Assembly: GCF_040567655.1 (NCBI RefSeq)
Contig: NZ_JBEXAC010000001.1
Location: 3,472,001 to 3,536,000 of the forward strand
Origin: Chitinophaga sp. H8
GTDB lineage: Bacteria; Bacteroidota; Bacteroidia; Chitinophagales; Chitinophagaceae
Reading direction: 5' to 3'
Length of the DNA stretch: 64,000 nucleotides
Positions 7,561 to 16,078 of the stretch are shown here, piece after piece (within the stretch, counting starts at the first letter, position 1; each line of letters starts with the position of its first letter). A model generated the notes under the pieces. It searched no databases. It was not told the origin of the DNA and saw nothing but the letters and a program-made list of their open reading frames with translations. Made by a program: the position numbers and the translations under genes.

Positions 7561-8745
7561 TTAAGAACTTACTTTCTTTCTCTCCCGGTTAGGTACCACA
7601 AAGTCATCCACATCTTCCGGACTGATGGTTTTCCCCGACAGGATCACCAGCCTTTCTACCACGTTACGCAATTCCCGGATATTACCTGACCAGATATGGT
7701 CCTGCAATCCTTTGATGGCTTCCTTATCAATTCCTTTTTTGGCGATGCCATATTCGCTGCAAACGTTTTGCAGGAAATGATCTACCAGCAGGGGAATATC
7801 ATCCCTTCGCTCATTGAGCGAAGGGACATGAATTAATATAACGCTTAAACGATGGTATAAGTCCAAACGGAAATTCTTATCTTCTACTTCCCGGAGCAGG
7901 TCTTTATTGGTAGCGGCTACTACCCTTACGTCTACACTTATTTCTTTATCGCCACCTACACGGGTAATTTTTCCTTCTTGCAATGCCCGCAATACTTTGG
8001 CCTGGGCACTAAGACTCATATCTCCTATTTCATCCAGGAAAAGTGTTCCTCCGTTTGCCTGCTCAAACTTGCCAATACGTTGTTTTACTGCGGAGGTAAA
8101 CGAGCCTTTTTCATGTCCAAACAACTCACTTTCTATCAGTTCGCTGGGGATAGCCGCACAGTTAACTTCTATCATCGGCCCGCTTGAGCGGTTACTGTTT
8201 TCATGAATCCAGCGCGCTACCAGCTCTTTACCTACCCCGTTTTCACCGGTAATCAATACACGGGCATCTGTAGGTGCTACCTTTTCAATGGTATCTTTTA
8301 TCTTCAGAATAGGGGTGGAAGCCCCGATCATTTCAGGAGTTTTATTCACCTTACGGCGTAATGTCCTGGTTTCTGTAACCAGGGTGGTTTTATCCATCGC
8401 ATTGCGCAGGGTGATCAGCAAACGGTTTAAATCAGGTGGTTTGGAGATATAATCAAACGCTCCTTTTTTCACCGCATCTACGGCCGTATCTATGTTACCA
8501 TGCCCCGATACCATTACAATAGGTACATCAGGGTTGGTTTCACGGGCTTTTTCCAGGAATTCCAGCCCGTCCATTTTAGGCATTTTTATATCGCACAATA
8601 CTGCATCATAGTTCTTCTCTTTAAACATTTTAAACCCTTCCAGCCCGTCCGCGGCTTCATCTACCTTGTATCCCTCATAAGAAAGTATTTCCGATAATGT
8701 TTTCCGGATACTTTTTTCATCGTCAATTATTAAAATGTTGGCCAT
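7561..8745 (-). CDS. Sigma-54-type response regulator lacking a DNA-binding domain
   Basis: The 394-residue protein carries a receiver domain (residues 1-120, phospho-acceptor Asp52 in VLCDIKMPKMDG) and an AAA+ sigma-54 activator domain (about 138-370). Walker A GENGVGKE is at 167-174 and Walker B LFLDEIGD near 235. The loop that contacts sigma-54 reads GSFTSA (214-219) instead of the canonical GAFTGA. The chain ends about 25 residues after the AAA+ domain, with no room for the usual Fis-type helix-turn-helix. Similar HTH-less activators (for example FlgR of Helicobacter) act from solution. No histidine kinase is adjacent. Confidence 0.88.
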   Translation of the reverse strand: MANILIIDDEKSIRKTLSEILSYEGYKVDEAADGLEGFKMFKEKNYDAVLCDIKMPKMDGLEFLEKARETNPDVPIVMVSGHGNIDTAVDAVKKGAFDYISKPPDLNRLLITLRNAMDKTTLVTETRTLRRKVNKTPEMIGASTPILKIKDTIEKVAPTDARVLITGENGVGKELVARWIHENSNRSSGPMIEVNCAAIPSELIESELFGHEKGSFTSAVKQRIGKFEQANGGTLFLDEIGDMSLSAQAKVLRALQEGKITRVGGDKEISVDVRVVAATNKDLLREVEDKNFRLDLYHRLSVILIHVPSLNERRDDIPLLVDHFLQNVCSEYGIAKKGIDKEAIKGLQDHIWSGNIRELRNVVERLVILSGKTISPEDVDDFVVPNRERKKVSS

Positions 8746-8811
8746 ACTGGATTATAAATTTAGTGACGCTTACCATAATATATACGGTAACCAAACAGCG
8801 CCAAAATTAAG

Positions 8812-8819
8812 GAAAGTAA
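8812..8819 (-). promoter_or_regulatory. Possible -7 box for the response-regulator gene
   Basis: TAATTTTG on the minus strand matches TAnnTTTG and lies 66 bp upstream of the start codon. No clear -33 box is seen. Confidence 0.35.
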
Positions 8820-8930
8820 AATAATCGGAAGCGGATAGATTTATCCCATGACAATTTGTTAAAATACCGTTAAATGACCGCTGTAACATATTCCATTTTT
8901 CTGAAAATGGATCTTCTTTAAAACAGCAAC

Positions 8931-9785
8931 ATGCATCACCTGCTTTTACCACTGCTAAGTTATCCGCTGTTATTGTCTTCCGGCCTGCAATGCCAGCCTG
9001 CCCATACTCAAAAAGCGGGCACCGTTACTGCCACTGTTGCCACTCAGGCCGTTATTCCCGACAAGGTAAGCCAATTATCTCCTCCGGCAGGGTATACCCG
9101 CCTGGCCGCTTCTCCCGGTTCTTTTGCCGCCTGGCTAAGGAATATAACGCTTAAAAAGGATCCAACGGTATATCTCTACAATAAGCAACCCAAGCCCAAT
9201 CAAACTGCCCAATATGCTGTGCTGGACATTCCTGTGGGCGACAAAGACCTGCAACAATGCGCTGATGCCGTTATCCGGCTAAGGGCTACATACCTGTACC
9301 AGCAAGGCCAGACGGCTGAAATTGCTTTCTCGGCTACAGATGGTACCCGGATAGATTACCCCAGTTGGCAGGAAGGTTATCGGTTTAAACTCCTAAACAA
9401 CAAGCTGATAAAGGTAAAAAACGGTATTGCCGGGAATTCCAGTGCCAGCTTTGACCTGTACCTGCAAACAGTGTTTGCTTATGCCGGCACGTTATCCCTC
9501 AGCAGAGAGCTAAAGCCTGTCGCCCATATCCATAATATCGAGCCTGGCAACGTCTTCATAAAAGGCGGCTCCCCCGGCCACGCCGTGATCGTAATGGATG
9601 TGGCCACCAATGCAGCTGGCCAAAAAATGTTCCTCCTGGCGCAAAGTTATATGCCCGCACAGGATATCCATATTTTACAAAATCCGGTAGATAAGACCTT
9701 CTCCCCCTGGTATCCCGAAGATTTCGGACAAACGCTGCTTACACCGGAATGGCGCTTTGAGAAAGGGGAATTGATGAGTTGGTGA
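8931..9785 (+). CDS. DUF4846-like exported protein of unknown function
   Basis: The 284-residue protein starts with a hydrophobic leader (about 1-25) followed by a mature region resembling DUF4846. Features are GSFAAWLRNITLKKDPTVYLY, then YAVLDIPVGDKDLQQCADAVIRLRATYLY, and a C-terminal GGSPGHAVIVMDVA motif with conserved Gly and His. No catalytic role is established for this family, although the GHAVIV-type motif is reminiscent of papain-fold or NlpC-like enzymes. It is divergent from the response-regulator gene and monocistronic. A short inverted repeat (TCCATTTT / AAAATGGA, 8892-8911) lies just upstream. Confidence 0.7.
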   Translation: MHHLLLPLLSYPLLLSSGLQCQPAHTQKAGTVTATVATQAVIPDKVSQLSPPAGYTRLAASPGSFAAWLRNITLKKDPTVYLYNKQPKPNQTAQYAVLDIPVGDKDLQQCADAVIRLRATYLYQQGQTAEIAFSATDGTRIDYPSWQEGYRFKLLNNKLIKVKNGIAGNSSASFDLYLQTVFAYAGTLSLSRELKPVAHIHNIEPGNVFIKGGSPGHAVIVMDVATNAAGQKMFLLAQSYMPAQDIHILQNPVDKTFSPWYPEDFGQTLLTPEWRFEKGELMSW

Positions 9786-9861
9786 GCTGTTAGCCTTTAG
9801 CCATTGACGGGGAAATACCGGAATAAGAGCCAACAGCTAATAGCCAACAGCTAAAAGCTAA
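9785..9861. repeat. Short direct and inverted repeats between the DUF4846 gene and cysE
   Basis: AGCCAACAGCTAA occurs twice (9828-9840 and 9842-9854), followed by AGCTAA. The preceding AGCTGTTAGCC (9785-9795) is an imperfect inverted copy, so a hairpin can form. It may act as a transcript end for the DUF4846 gene, but there is no T-run. Confidence 0.4.
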
Positions 9862-9925
9862 AAAAGAATATATCCCTTTTCCCTGCTATATCCACGCAGG
9901 CGTTGTACTTTTATTTTTCAAAAAG

Positions 9926-9957
9926 TGTGAATTTCGTCAAATAGTCTACTAATTTTG
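9926..9957 (+). promoter_or_regulatory. Promoter of cysE-cysM
   Basis: The -7 box TAATTTTG (9950-9957) matches the consensus TAnnTTTG. A TGTG (9926-9929, consensus TTTG) lies 20 bp upstream. The predicted start of transcription is near 9964, about 50 bp before the cysE ATG. Confidence 0.5.
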
Positions 9958-10015
9958 CATACTTAATGCGTACATTCAATATACAAAGAGCCGGTACCTG
10001 TAATTATATCCGCAA

Positions 10016-10831
10016 ATGAAAAAATTACTTGAAGACTTAAAGCGGAGACACCAGTTAGCTGCAGCAAATGCTTTTCCCTCTACAGAAGCGGTAAATGATT
10101 TTGCCAGCAATCTTATTAATTGGTTATTTCCAGAACATACGGGTAGAGTAATTGCTGACCCTATTTTATTGGAGCAGTACGCCCATCAGTTGCAGGGACA
10201 GCTGGCACAGCTGCTGCAATCCATGCAACAGCACCTGCCTGCGGAGGCGATTCCGCTGAGCGAACAGTTTATGGCGCAGGTGCCTGCCATTTATGACAAT
10301 CTGAATAAAGATGCGGAAGCTATTTTCCAGGGCGATCCTGCGGCTACCTGTCTTTATGAGATCATACGTGCCTACCCGGGCTTTTATGCCATTGCTTTCT
10401 ATCGCATCGCACATGCGCTGCAGGAGCTGAACATACCCCTCCTCCCCCGGCTGATCACCGAGCAGGCGCATGCCCGCACCGGTATTGATATTCATCCGGG
10501 TGCGGTGATTGCGCCATACTTCTGCATAGACCATGGCAGCGGTATTGTGATCGGCGAAACCACCGTCATCGGTGCGCATGTGAAGCTATACCAGGGTGTT
10601 ACCCTCGGGGCATTGAGTATTGATAAAAGTATGGCCCGGAGCAAGCGCCACCCTACTATTGAAGAGCATGTAGTGATTTATGCGGGTGCTACTATCCTGG
10701 GCGGAGATACCATTGTAGGGCATCATAGCGTAATTGGCGGCAATGTGTGGCTGATTAAAAGTACCGCTCCCTTCTCCCGGATTTATTACAAAGCCGATGG
10801 GAGCATGAACGTTATTGAAAATTCATATTAG
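10016..10831 (+). CDS. cysE: Serine O-acetyltransferase
   Basis: The 271-residue enzyme transfers acetyl from acetyl-CoA to L-serine, the first step of cysteine synthesis. An N-terminal helical region (about 1-140) precedes a left-handed beta-helix of hexapeptide repeats (about 145-255) containing GIDIHPGA, IDHGSGIVIGETTVIG and LYQGVTLGALS, the family signature with the catalytic His. The long N-terminus resembles the EpsC-type enzymes of Bacteroidota. It lies 24 bp upstream of cysM, so the two successive steps of the pathway are made from one transcript. Confidence 0.92.
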   Translation: MKKLLEDLKRRHQLAAANAFPSTEAVNDFASNLINWLFPEHTGRVIADPILLEQYAHQLQGQLAQLLQSMQQHLPAEAIPLSEQFMAQVPAIYDNLNKDAEAIFQGDPAATCLYEIIRAYPGFYAIAFYRIAHALQELNIPLLPRLITEQAHARTGIDIHPGAVIAPYFCIDHGSGIVIGETTVIGAHVKLYQGVTLGALSIDKSMARSKRHPTIEEHVVIYAGATILGGDTIVGHHSVIGGNVWLIKSTAPFSRIYYKADGSMNVIENSY

Positions 10832-10855
10832 ACCATATAAAACACGTACGATAAG

Positions 10856-11737
10856 ATGTCTTCTATTTTAGACCTGGTTGGAAATACCCCGATGGTGGCA
10901 TTACAACATACTTCTGCAAATCCTCAGGTAACCATTTATGCCAAACTGGAAGGAACAAATCCCGGCGGCAGTGTAAAAGACCGCGCAGCATACGGTATGA
11001 TCAAAGGCGCACTTGACAGGGGCGAAATAAAACCTGGTATTAAACTGATAGAAGCTACCAGCGGCAATACCGGCATTGCGCTGGCCATGATAGCCGGGCT
11101 TTTTGGTGTGGAAATTGAACTGGTGATGCCGGAGGATGCTACCCAGGAACGGGTACTTACCATGGAAGCTTATGGTGCTAAAGTAATCCTCACGCCTAAA
11201 GAAGGCTCTATGGAAGGCTCTATCGATTACGCTAATGCCCAGGTGGCCAAAGGCGGCTATCTGATGCTGAACCAGTTTGCCAACCCCGACAACTATAAAA
11301 TGCACTACCGCACCACCGGCCCCGAAATCTGGCGGGACACCAACGGTACCGTTACCCACTTCGTGAGTGCGATGGGGACCACCGGTACCATCATGGGAGT
11401 ATCCCGCTACCTGAAGGAACAAAATCCCGATGTCCAGATCGTTGGCTGCCAGCCTACGGATGGTTCCAGAATACCTGGTATCCGCAAATGGCCGGAAGCC
11501 TATCTCCCTAAAATTTTTGAAAAAGAACGTATAGACCTCACCATGGATATTTCTGAGGACGAAGCCCGGGCTATGACCCGCCGCCTGGCCAAAGAAGAAG
11601 GTATCTTCTGCGGTATGAGCAGCGGAGGCGCCGTAGCTGCTGCTGCCCGCCTGTCCAAAGAACTCTCCTCCGGGATACTGGTTTGCATCATCTGCGACCG
11701 CGGTGACAGGTATCTTTCGTCCGACTTATTTAGCTGA
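10856..11737 (+). CDS. cysM: Cysteine synthase (O-acetylserine sulfhydrylase B type)
   Basis: The 293-residue PLP enzyme converts O-acetylserine and sulfide (or thiosulfate) to cysteine. The cofactor lysine is Lys41 in NPGGSVKDRAA. The substrate loop TSGNTGIALA and the phosphate-binding GTTGTIMG are both present. The length and the EATSGNTG context fit the CysM branch; CysK proteins are usually about 20 residues longer. It is the second gene after cysE and is closed by a strong terminator. The C-terminus ends GDRYLSSDLF, typical of the family. Confidence 0.92.
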   Translation: MSSILDLVGNTPMVALQHTSANPQVTIYAKLEGTNPGGSVKDRAAYGMIKGALDRGEIKPGIKLIEATSGNTGIALAMIAGLFGVEIELVMPEDATQERVLTMEAYGAKVILTPKEGSMEGSIDYANAQVAKGGYLMLNQFANPDNYKMHYRTTGPEIWRDTNGTVTHFVSAMGTTGTIMGVSRYLKEQNPDVQIVGCQPTDGSRIPGIRKWPEAYLPKIFEKERIDLTMDISEDEARAMTRRLAKEEGIFCGMSSGGAVAAAARLSKELSSGILVCIICDRGDRYLSSDLFS

Positions 11738-11758
11738 GCAAACTAAATACATAAAATG

Positions 11759-11791
11759 AAAAAGCTGGTCATACGATATGACCAGCTTTTT
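11759..11791 (+). terminator. Strong terminator after cysM
   Basis: A perfect 15-bp stem, AAAAAGCTGGTCATA (11759-11773) / TATGACCAGCTTTTT (11777-11791), has a three-base loop and is followed by further T. It lies 21 bp after the cysM stop. Confidence 0.9.
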
Positions 11792-11835
11792 TTATTCCAG
11801 GGTAAGAAGTCTATAAAGATGGATAACATCTCTAC

Positions 11836-11865
11836 ATTGATGCGTAATAAACGATCCTACTTTTG
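11836..11865 (+). promoter_or_regulatory. Promoter of the PEP synthase gene
   Basis: The -7 box TACTTTTG (11858-11865) matches TAnnTTTG. ATTG (11836-11839) serves as a -33 box with an 18-bp spacer. Transcription should start near 11872, 14 bp before the ATG. Confidence 0.55.
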
Positions 11866-11885
11866 GCAGAAATTGACTTTATACA

Positions 11886-14339
11886 ATGCCAGAAGTAAAA
11901 TTAATATTGGACCTGAAAAGTGTTGGGATCAATGATATCCCGTTAGTAGGTGGCAAAAATGCATCATTGGGAGAAATGATACAAAAGCTGAGTACATTAG
12001 GTATCCGCATTCCTGGTGGTTTTGTCATTACCATTGAAGCCTACAACCAATTTATAGCGCATAATCAACTGGATGAAAAAATCAGACACCTGATCAATGA
12101 TATTGATCACGAACAGGTAGAATCACTGCGGCGTTGTGGGCTCTCCATCCGCCAGTTAATCCGAAACAGCCCTTTCCCAAAAGAGCTGAGCCAGCAGATC
12201 ATCCAGGCTTATTACGATTTATCCAATAAATATGCACAGGAGTCAACAGATGTGGCCGTCCGGTCATCTGCAACAGCAGAAGACTTACCCAACGCATCCT
12301 TTGCCGGCCAACAGGAAACCTATTTGAATGTACGTGGTCCTGCTGCACTGATGGATGCTGTCAGAAACTGTTTCGCTTCTTTGTTTACCGACCGTGCCAT
12401 CAGCTACCGGACTACCTTTGGTTTTGATCACTTCAAAGTAGGACTATCTGTATGTATTCAGAAAATGGTTAGAAGTGATCTCGGTAGTTCAGGGGTGGCC
12501 TTTTCACTGGACACCGAATCCGGATTTCAACATGTTGTGGTCATTAACGGGGCTTACGGATTGGGAGAAATGGTGGTGCAGGGAAGTGTATCGCCGGATG
12601 AATTTATCGTATTCAAGCCAACGCTTAAAAAAGGTTACGCCGCTATTCTGGAGAAAAAAATCGGCGCAAAGGATCAAATGATGGTCTATGGCGATAACCC
12701 TGATGAAAGAGTGAAAGTGATCCCGGTTGATAAAACTATGCAAAACCAATTTTGCCTGGATGAACAACAGATCCTCCAACTGGCAGCATGGGTTTGTATT
12801 ATTGAAGAATATTACTCCGCGCTTCGCGGTCACTGGTGCCCGATGGATGTGGAATGGGCCATTGATGGGTTAAGTCAGCAGCTTTTTATTCTACAGGCTC
12901 GGCCTGAAACCATCCATTCAAGAAAAGATAATCACATACTGGCTGAATATAAACTTAGCGATGCTGCCGGATCACAAAAACCGATACTAAAAGGAATTGC
13001 GGTAGGTAATAAGATCGGATCAGGGCCCGTCAATATCATGTATTCATTGGACAAAAGGATAGGTGAACATTTTGAATTTAAAAAGGGCAGTGTCCTCGTA
13101 ACTGATATGACCGATCCTGACTGGGAGCCTGTCATGAAGCAGGCATCCGCTATTATCACCAACAAAGGAGGCCGTACCTGTCATGCTGCTATTGTTGCGC
13201 GGGAACTGGGTGTACCGGCTATTGTAGGATGCGGCAATGCTACAGAAGTATTATCTGATAATATGGAAGTAACTGTTTCCTGTGCAGGTGGTGAGGAGGG
13301 AGCGGTTTATAAAGGTAAACTTGATTTCCATTTGATCGAAACGAATATCAACAATATACCTGCGGTCAACACCACCATTCTGTTTAATGTAGCTGCTCCG
13401 TCGCAGGCTTTCCATATTGCTAATTTACCTGGTAAGGGGGTTGGTTTGGCAAGGGAAGAGTTTATCATCAACAATTACATTCAGGCTCATCCGCTTGCAC
13501 TGCTGCGCCATACAACGCTTGGAGATGAGGCGCTATCGGCAAAAATCAACCAGTTGATCAAAGGTTTTGATAACGGCGAAACGTTCTTTATTGAGAAATT
13601 ATCTTACGGGATTGGAAAAATCGCGGCTGCCTTCTACCCTGCTCCCGTCATTGTAAGATTCAGCGATTTCAAAACCAATGAATACTACAATCTGCTCGGA
13701 GGAAAATATTTCGAACCCAAAGAAGAGAACCCCATGCTGGGCTGGCGGGGCGCTTCCCGGTATTACTCCGAAAGCTACAAAGAAGCCTTCGGCATGGAAT
13801 GTAAAGCGGTAAAAAAAGTCCGGGAGCAAATGGGGCTGTCTAATGTAATCGTCATGATCCCATTTTGCAGAACCATTGAGGAACTATTTGCTGTCTACCG
13901 CGTAATGGAGGAATATGGTCTGAAAAGGGGATCAAACGGGATGCAGGTATATTTAATGGCGGAAATTCCGTCCAATATTATATTGGCGCACGAATTCGCA
14001 AAGCACATTGATGGCTTTTCCATTGGTTCCAATGACCTCACCCAACTTGTACTGGGCCTGGATCGCGACTCTTCATTAGTGGCCAGCATTTACAACGAAA
14101 GGAATCTGGCAGTAAAGGAAATGATCATACGTCTTATTGAAGCGGCAAAAAAAGCAAACATAAAGGTGGGGATTTGCGGACAGGGGCCTTCAGATTTTCC
14201 GGACTTTGCACAGTTCCTGGTTGAACAAGGCATAGATTCACTTTCCATAACGCCTGATTCATTTCTTAAAACAAACGAAGCAATCTATAAAATTGAGCGC
14301 GACAGCAGAAAACAGTCTGCAGCTGCCAACATAAAATAA
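11886..14339 (+). CDS. ppsA: Phosphoenolpyruvate synthase
   Basis: The 817-residue enzyme (E. coli PpsA has 792) makes PEP from pyruvate and ATP in gluconeogenesis. An N-terminal ATP-binding domain (about 1-350) includes VGGKNASLGEM and RSSATAEDLPNASFAGQQET. The central phospho-histidine domain carries His433 in GGRTCHAAIVARELGVPAIVG. The C-terminal PEP-binding TIM barrel ends in GICGQGPSD (Cys764). All key motifs are present. It is followed after 24 bp by an SMP-30 lactonase gene, which suggests use with sugar-acid catabolism. It may be a locus-specific copy rather than the only one in the genome. Confidence 0.93.
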   Translation: MPEVKLILDLKSVGINDIPLVGGKNASLGEMIQKLSTLGIRIPGGFVITIEAYNQFIAHNQLDEKIRHLINDIDHEQVESLRRCGLSIRQLIRNSPFPKELSQQIIQAYYDLSNKYAQESTDVAVRSSATAEDLPNASFAGQQETYLNVRGPAALMDAVRNCFASLFTDRAISYRTTFGFDHFKVGLSVCIQKMVRSDLGSSGVAFSLDTESGFQHVVVINGAYGLGEMVVQGSVSPDEFIVFKPTLKKGYAAILEKKIGAKDQMMVYGDNPDERVKVIPVDKTMQNQFCLDEQQILQLAAWVCIIEEYYSALRGHWCPMDVEWAIDGLSQQLFILQARPETIHSRKDNHILAEYKLSDAAGSQKPILKGIAVGNKIGSGPVNIMYSLDKRIGEHFEFKKGSVLVTDMTDPDWEPVMKQASAIITNKGGRTCHAAIVARELGVPAIVGCGNATEVLSDNMEVTVSCAGGEEGAVYKGKLDFHLIETNINNIPAVNTTILFNVAAPSQAFHIANLPGKGVGLAREEFIINNYIQAHPLALLRHTTLGDEALSAKINQLIKGFDNGETFFIEKLSYGIGKIAAAFYPAPVIVRFSDFKTNEYYNLLGGKYFEPKEENPMLGWRGASRYYSESYKEAFGMECKAVKKVREQMGLSNVIVMIPFCRTIEELFAVYRVMEEYGLKRGSNGMQVYLMAEIPSNIILAHEFAKHIDGFSIGSNDLTQLVLGLDRDSSLVASIYNERNLAVKEMIIRLIEAAKKANIKVGICGQGPSDFPDFAQFLVEQGIDSLSITPDSFLKTNEAIYKIERDSRKQSAAANIK

Positions 14340-14363
14340 TCGTCAGCACAATAACAATATTAT

Positions 14364-15263
14364 ATGATTACTACAACCCAGGCACAACAATACGATATTG
14401 TTGTGCCACATTGTTGCCTGCTCGGTGAAGGTCCTGTCTGGGATGAGCAAACCGGAAGCATTTGCTGGATCGATTTACTGAATGGTCGTATCCATGAATA
14501 TACACACGCTGCCAACCTCTTTCGCACATTACCTGTGAATGACCTGATAGGTGCAGTGGCTTTATGTGAAAATGGCGATTTTATTGCCGGTCTGAAAGAA
14601 GGACTTATGATAGTCAACAGAAACAATGGCACAACCAGGCTCCTGCAACACCCGGAAGCCCACCTGCCGCAAAACCGGTATAATGATGGTAAATGTGACC
14701 CCATGGGCCGGTTCTGGATTGGTAGCACCTCTTTGAATAATACTGTGAAAGCTGGGAACCTGTACACGTTAAACAATGACCTTACCTGCGCAATTGCCAT
14801 CAAAGGAGTTACAATGTCCAACGGAATGGCCTGGAGCCCGGACAACAAAACCTTCTACTATATAGATACCCCCACTTTTGAGGTAGCGGCTTTTGATTAT
14901 GATATTGAAACGGGTCAGATAAGTAATAAAAGAATTGCCTTTACCATTCCCCGGACAGAAGGCCTGCCTGACGGTATGACCATAGATAGTGAAGGTATGC
15001 TGTGGATTGCACATTGGGATGGCTGGCAGGTAGCACGCTGGAACCCTGATTCGGGAAGGAAACTATTCAGTTTCCGGCTTCCGGCTGCATTTATCACTTC
15101 GTGTACATTTGGGGGTGATGAACTGCAGGATCTATACATTACTTCTGCATGTGCAGGTCTAAGTGAAAAGCAACACGAAGAACAACCCCTTGCAGGATCA
15201 CTCTTCGTTATCAGGAATTGTGGATTCAAAGGAATGAAACCCGCCATATTCCGGTATCCATAA
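14364..15263 (+). CDS. SMP-30/gluconolactonase-family protein
   Basis: The 299-residue protein is a six-bladed beta-propeller of the SMP-30/regucalcin type, which hydrolyses sugar lactones to sugar acids with a divalent metal. Visible hallmarks are the opening LGEGPVWDEQTGSICWIDLLNGRIHEY, NRYNDGKCDPMGRFWIGS, MSNGMAWSPDNKTFYYIDT and EGLPDGMTIDSEGMLWIAHWDGWQVARW. The metal ligands Glu, Asn and Asp fall in these motifs. No signal peptide is present. It lies 24 bp after ppsA and ends 17 bp from the convergent SDR gene of the large catabolic locus, so a role with that locus is plausible. Confidence 0.9.
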   Translation: MITTTQAQQYDIVVPHCCLLGEGPVWDEQTGSICWIDLLNGRIHEYTHAANLFRTLPVNDLIGAVALCENGDFIAGLKEGLMIVNRNNGTTRLLQHPEAHLPQNRYNDGKCDPMGRFWIGSTSLNNTVKAGNLYTLNNDLTCAIAIKGVTMSNGMAWSPDNKTFYYIDTPTFEVAAFDYDIETGQISNKRIAFTIPRTEGLPDGMTIDSEGMLWIAHWDGWQVARWNPDSGRKLFSFRLPAAFITSCTFGGDELQDLYITSACAGLSEKQHEEQPLAGSLFVIRNCGFKGMKPAIFRYP

Positions 15264-15280
15264 AAAGAATGGGAAGCTAA

Positions 15281-16045
15281 TTAATGCATCATCCAGCCAC
15301 CGTCTGCATTTAAAGTCTGGCCGGTAACAAAATCACTGTCGGCTGAAGCCAGAAATACAAATACTCCCACCACATCATCCGTGAGCTGCCGCCGGGGGAT
15401 AGCCTGTACCTTCAGCAACATAGCTGTGGCCCGTTCCTGCGCTGCTGCAGAACCTACCTTTTCCAGCTCGGTTTCTGTCAACACTGCACCTGGGGTAATA
15501 CAGTTCACCGTAATATTATCAGGGCCTACTTCACGTGCCAATGCACGTGTAAAGCCAATAATAGCACCTTTGGATGCCACATAGTGTACGTAGTTGCCTG
15601 TTCCACTCCAAAAGGTAACAGACGATACATTAATGATCTTCCCGTACTGCTGCTGTTTCATATGTGGATAAACAGCCCTGGCACATACAAATTGCGACCT
15701 TACATTGTTGCTCATTACCCTATCCCAATCAACAACAGATATTTCATGCCATGCCTGCCGGGGATCAATGGCGGCGTTGTTCACCAGAATATCTATTGTA
15801 CCGAAGTACTGCAACGTTTGTGCAACCATGTCAGCTACAGCGGCTTCATCTGATACATCGGCGGCAATAGCGATAGCCGTCCCGCCTTGTGCTGTTATCA
15901 GGTTTACCACTTCTGCGGCAAGTGCAGGATGTGCAAGATGGTTCACCACCACCTTTGCCCCTTCAGCGGCAAAGCGCAGTGCCACCGCTCTGCCGATGGA
16001 CTGCGCTGCGCCGGTTATAATAGCTACTTTATCTTTCAGTCGCAT
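15281..16045 (-). CDS. Short-chain dehydrogenase/reductase
   Basis: The 254-residue NAD(P)-dependent oxidoreductase has the Rossmann motif TGAAQSIG (residues 11-18, with Ser in place of the middle Gly), NNAA near 90 and the catalytic Ser142-Tyr155-Lys159 set (YVASK). The C-terminal TGQTLNADGGW is typical of classical SDRs. It is annotated in relatives as FabG-like or as a sugar (5-keto-gluconate, glucose) dehydrogenase. It is the last gene of the minus-strand catabolic locus, 33 bp after the MFS porter, so oxidation or reduction of an imported sugar or sugar acid is more likely than fatty-acid synthesis. Confidence 0.88.
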   Translation of the reverse strand: MRLKDKVAIITGAAQSIGRAVALRFAAEGAKVVVNHLAHPALAAEVVNLITAQGGTAIAIAADVSDEAAVADMVAQTLQYFGTIDILVNNAAIDPRQAWHEISVVDWDRVMSNNVRSQFVCARAVYPHMKQQQYGKIINVSSVTFWSGTGNYVHYVASKGAIIGFTRALAREVGPDNITVNCITPGAVLTETELEKVGSAAAQERATAMLLKVQAIPRRQLTDDVVGVFVFLASADSDFVTGQTLNADGGWMMH

Positions 16046-16078
16046 ATATTTCGTTTGCTCATCTTAAAGTTCTGATAA

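Noticed and set aside
8892..8911. Inverted repeat TCCATTTT / AAAATGGA before the DUF4846 gene as an operator
   Set aside because: Eight-base arms of AT-rich sequence are expected by chance. No second copy was found.
15281..16045. Calling the SDR gene fabG
   Set aside because: No fatty-acid genes are near, and the gene is the tail of a sugar locus. FabG-like motifs are shared by most classical SDRs.
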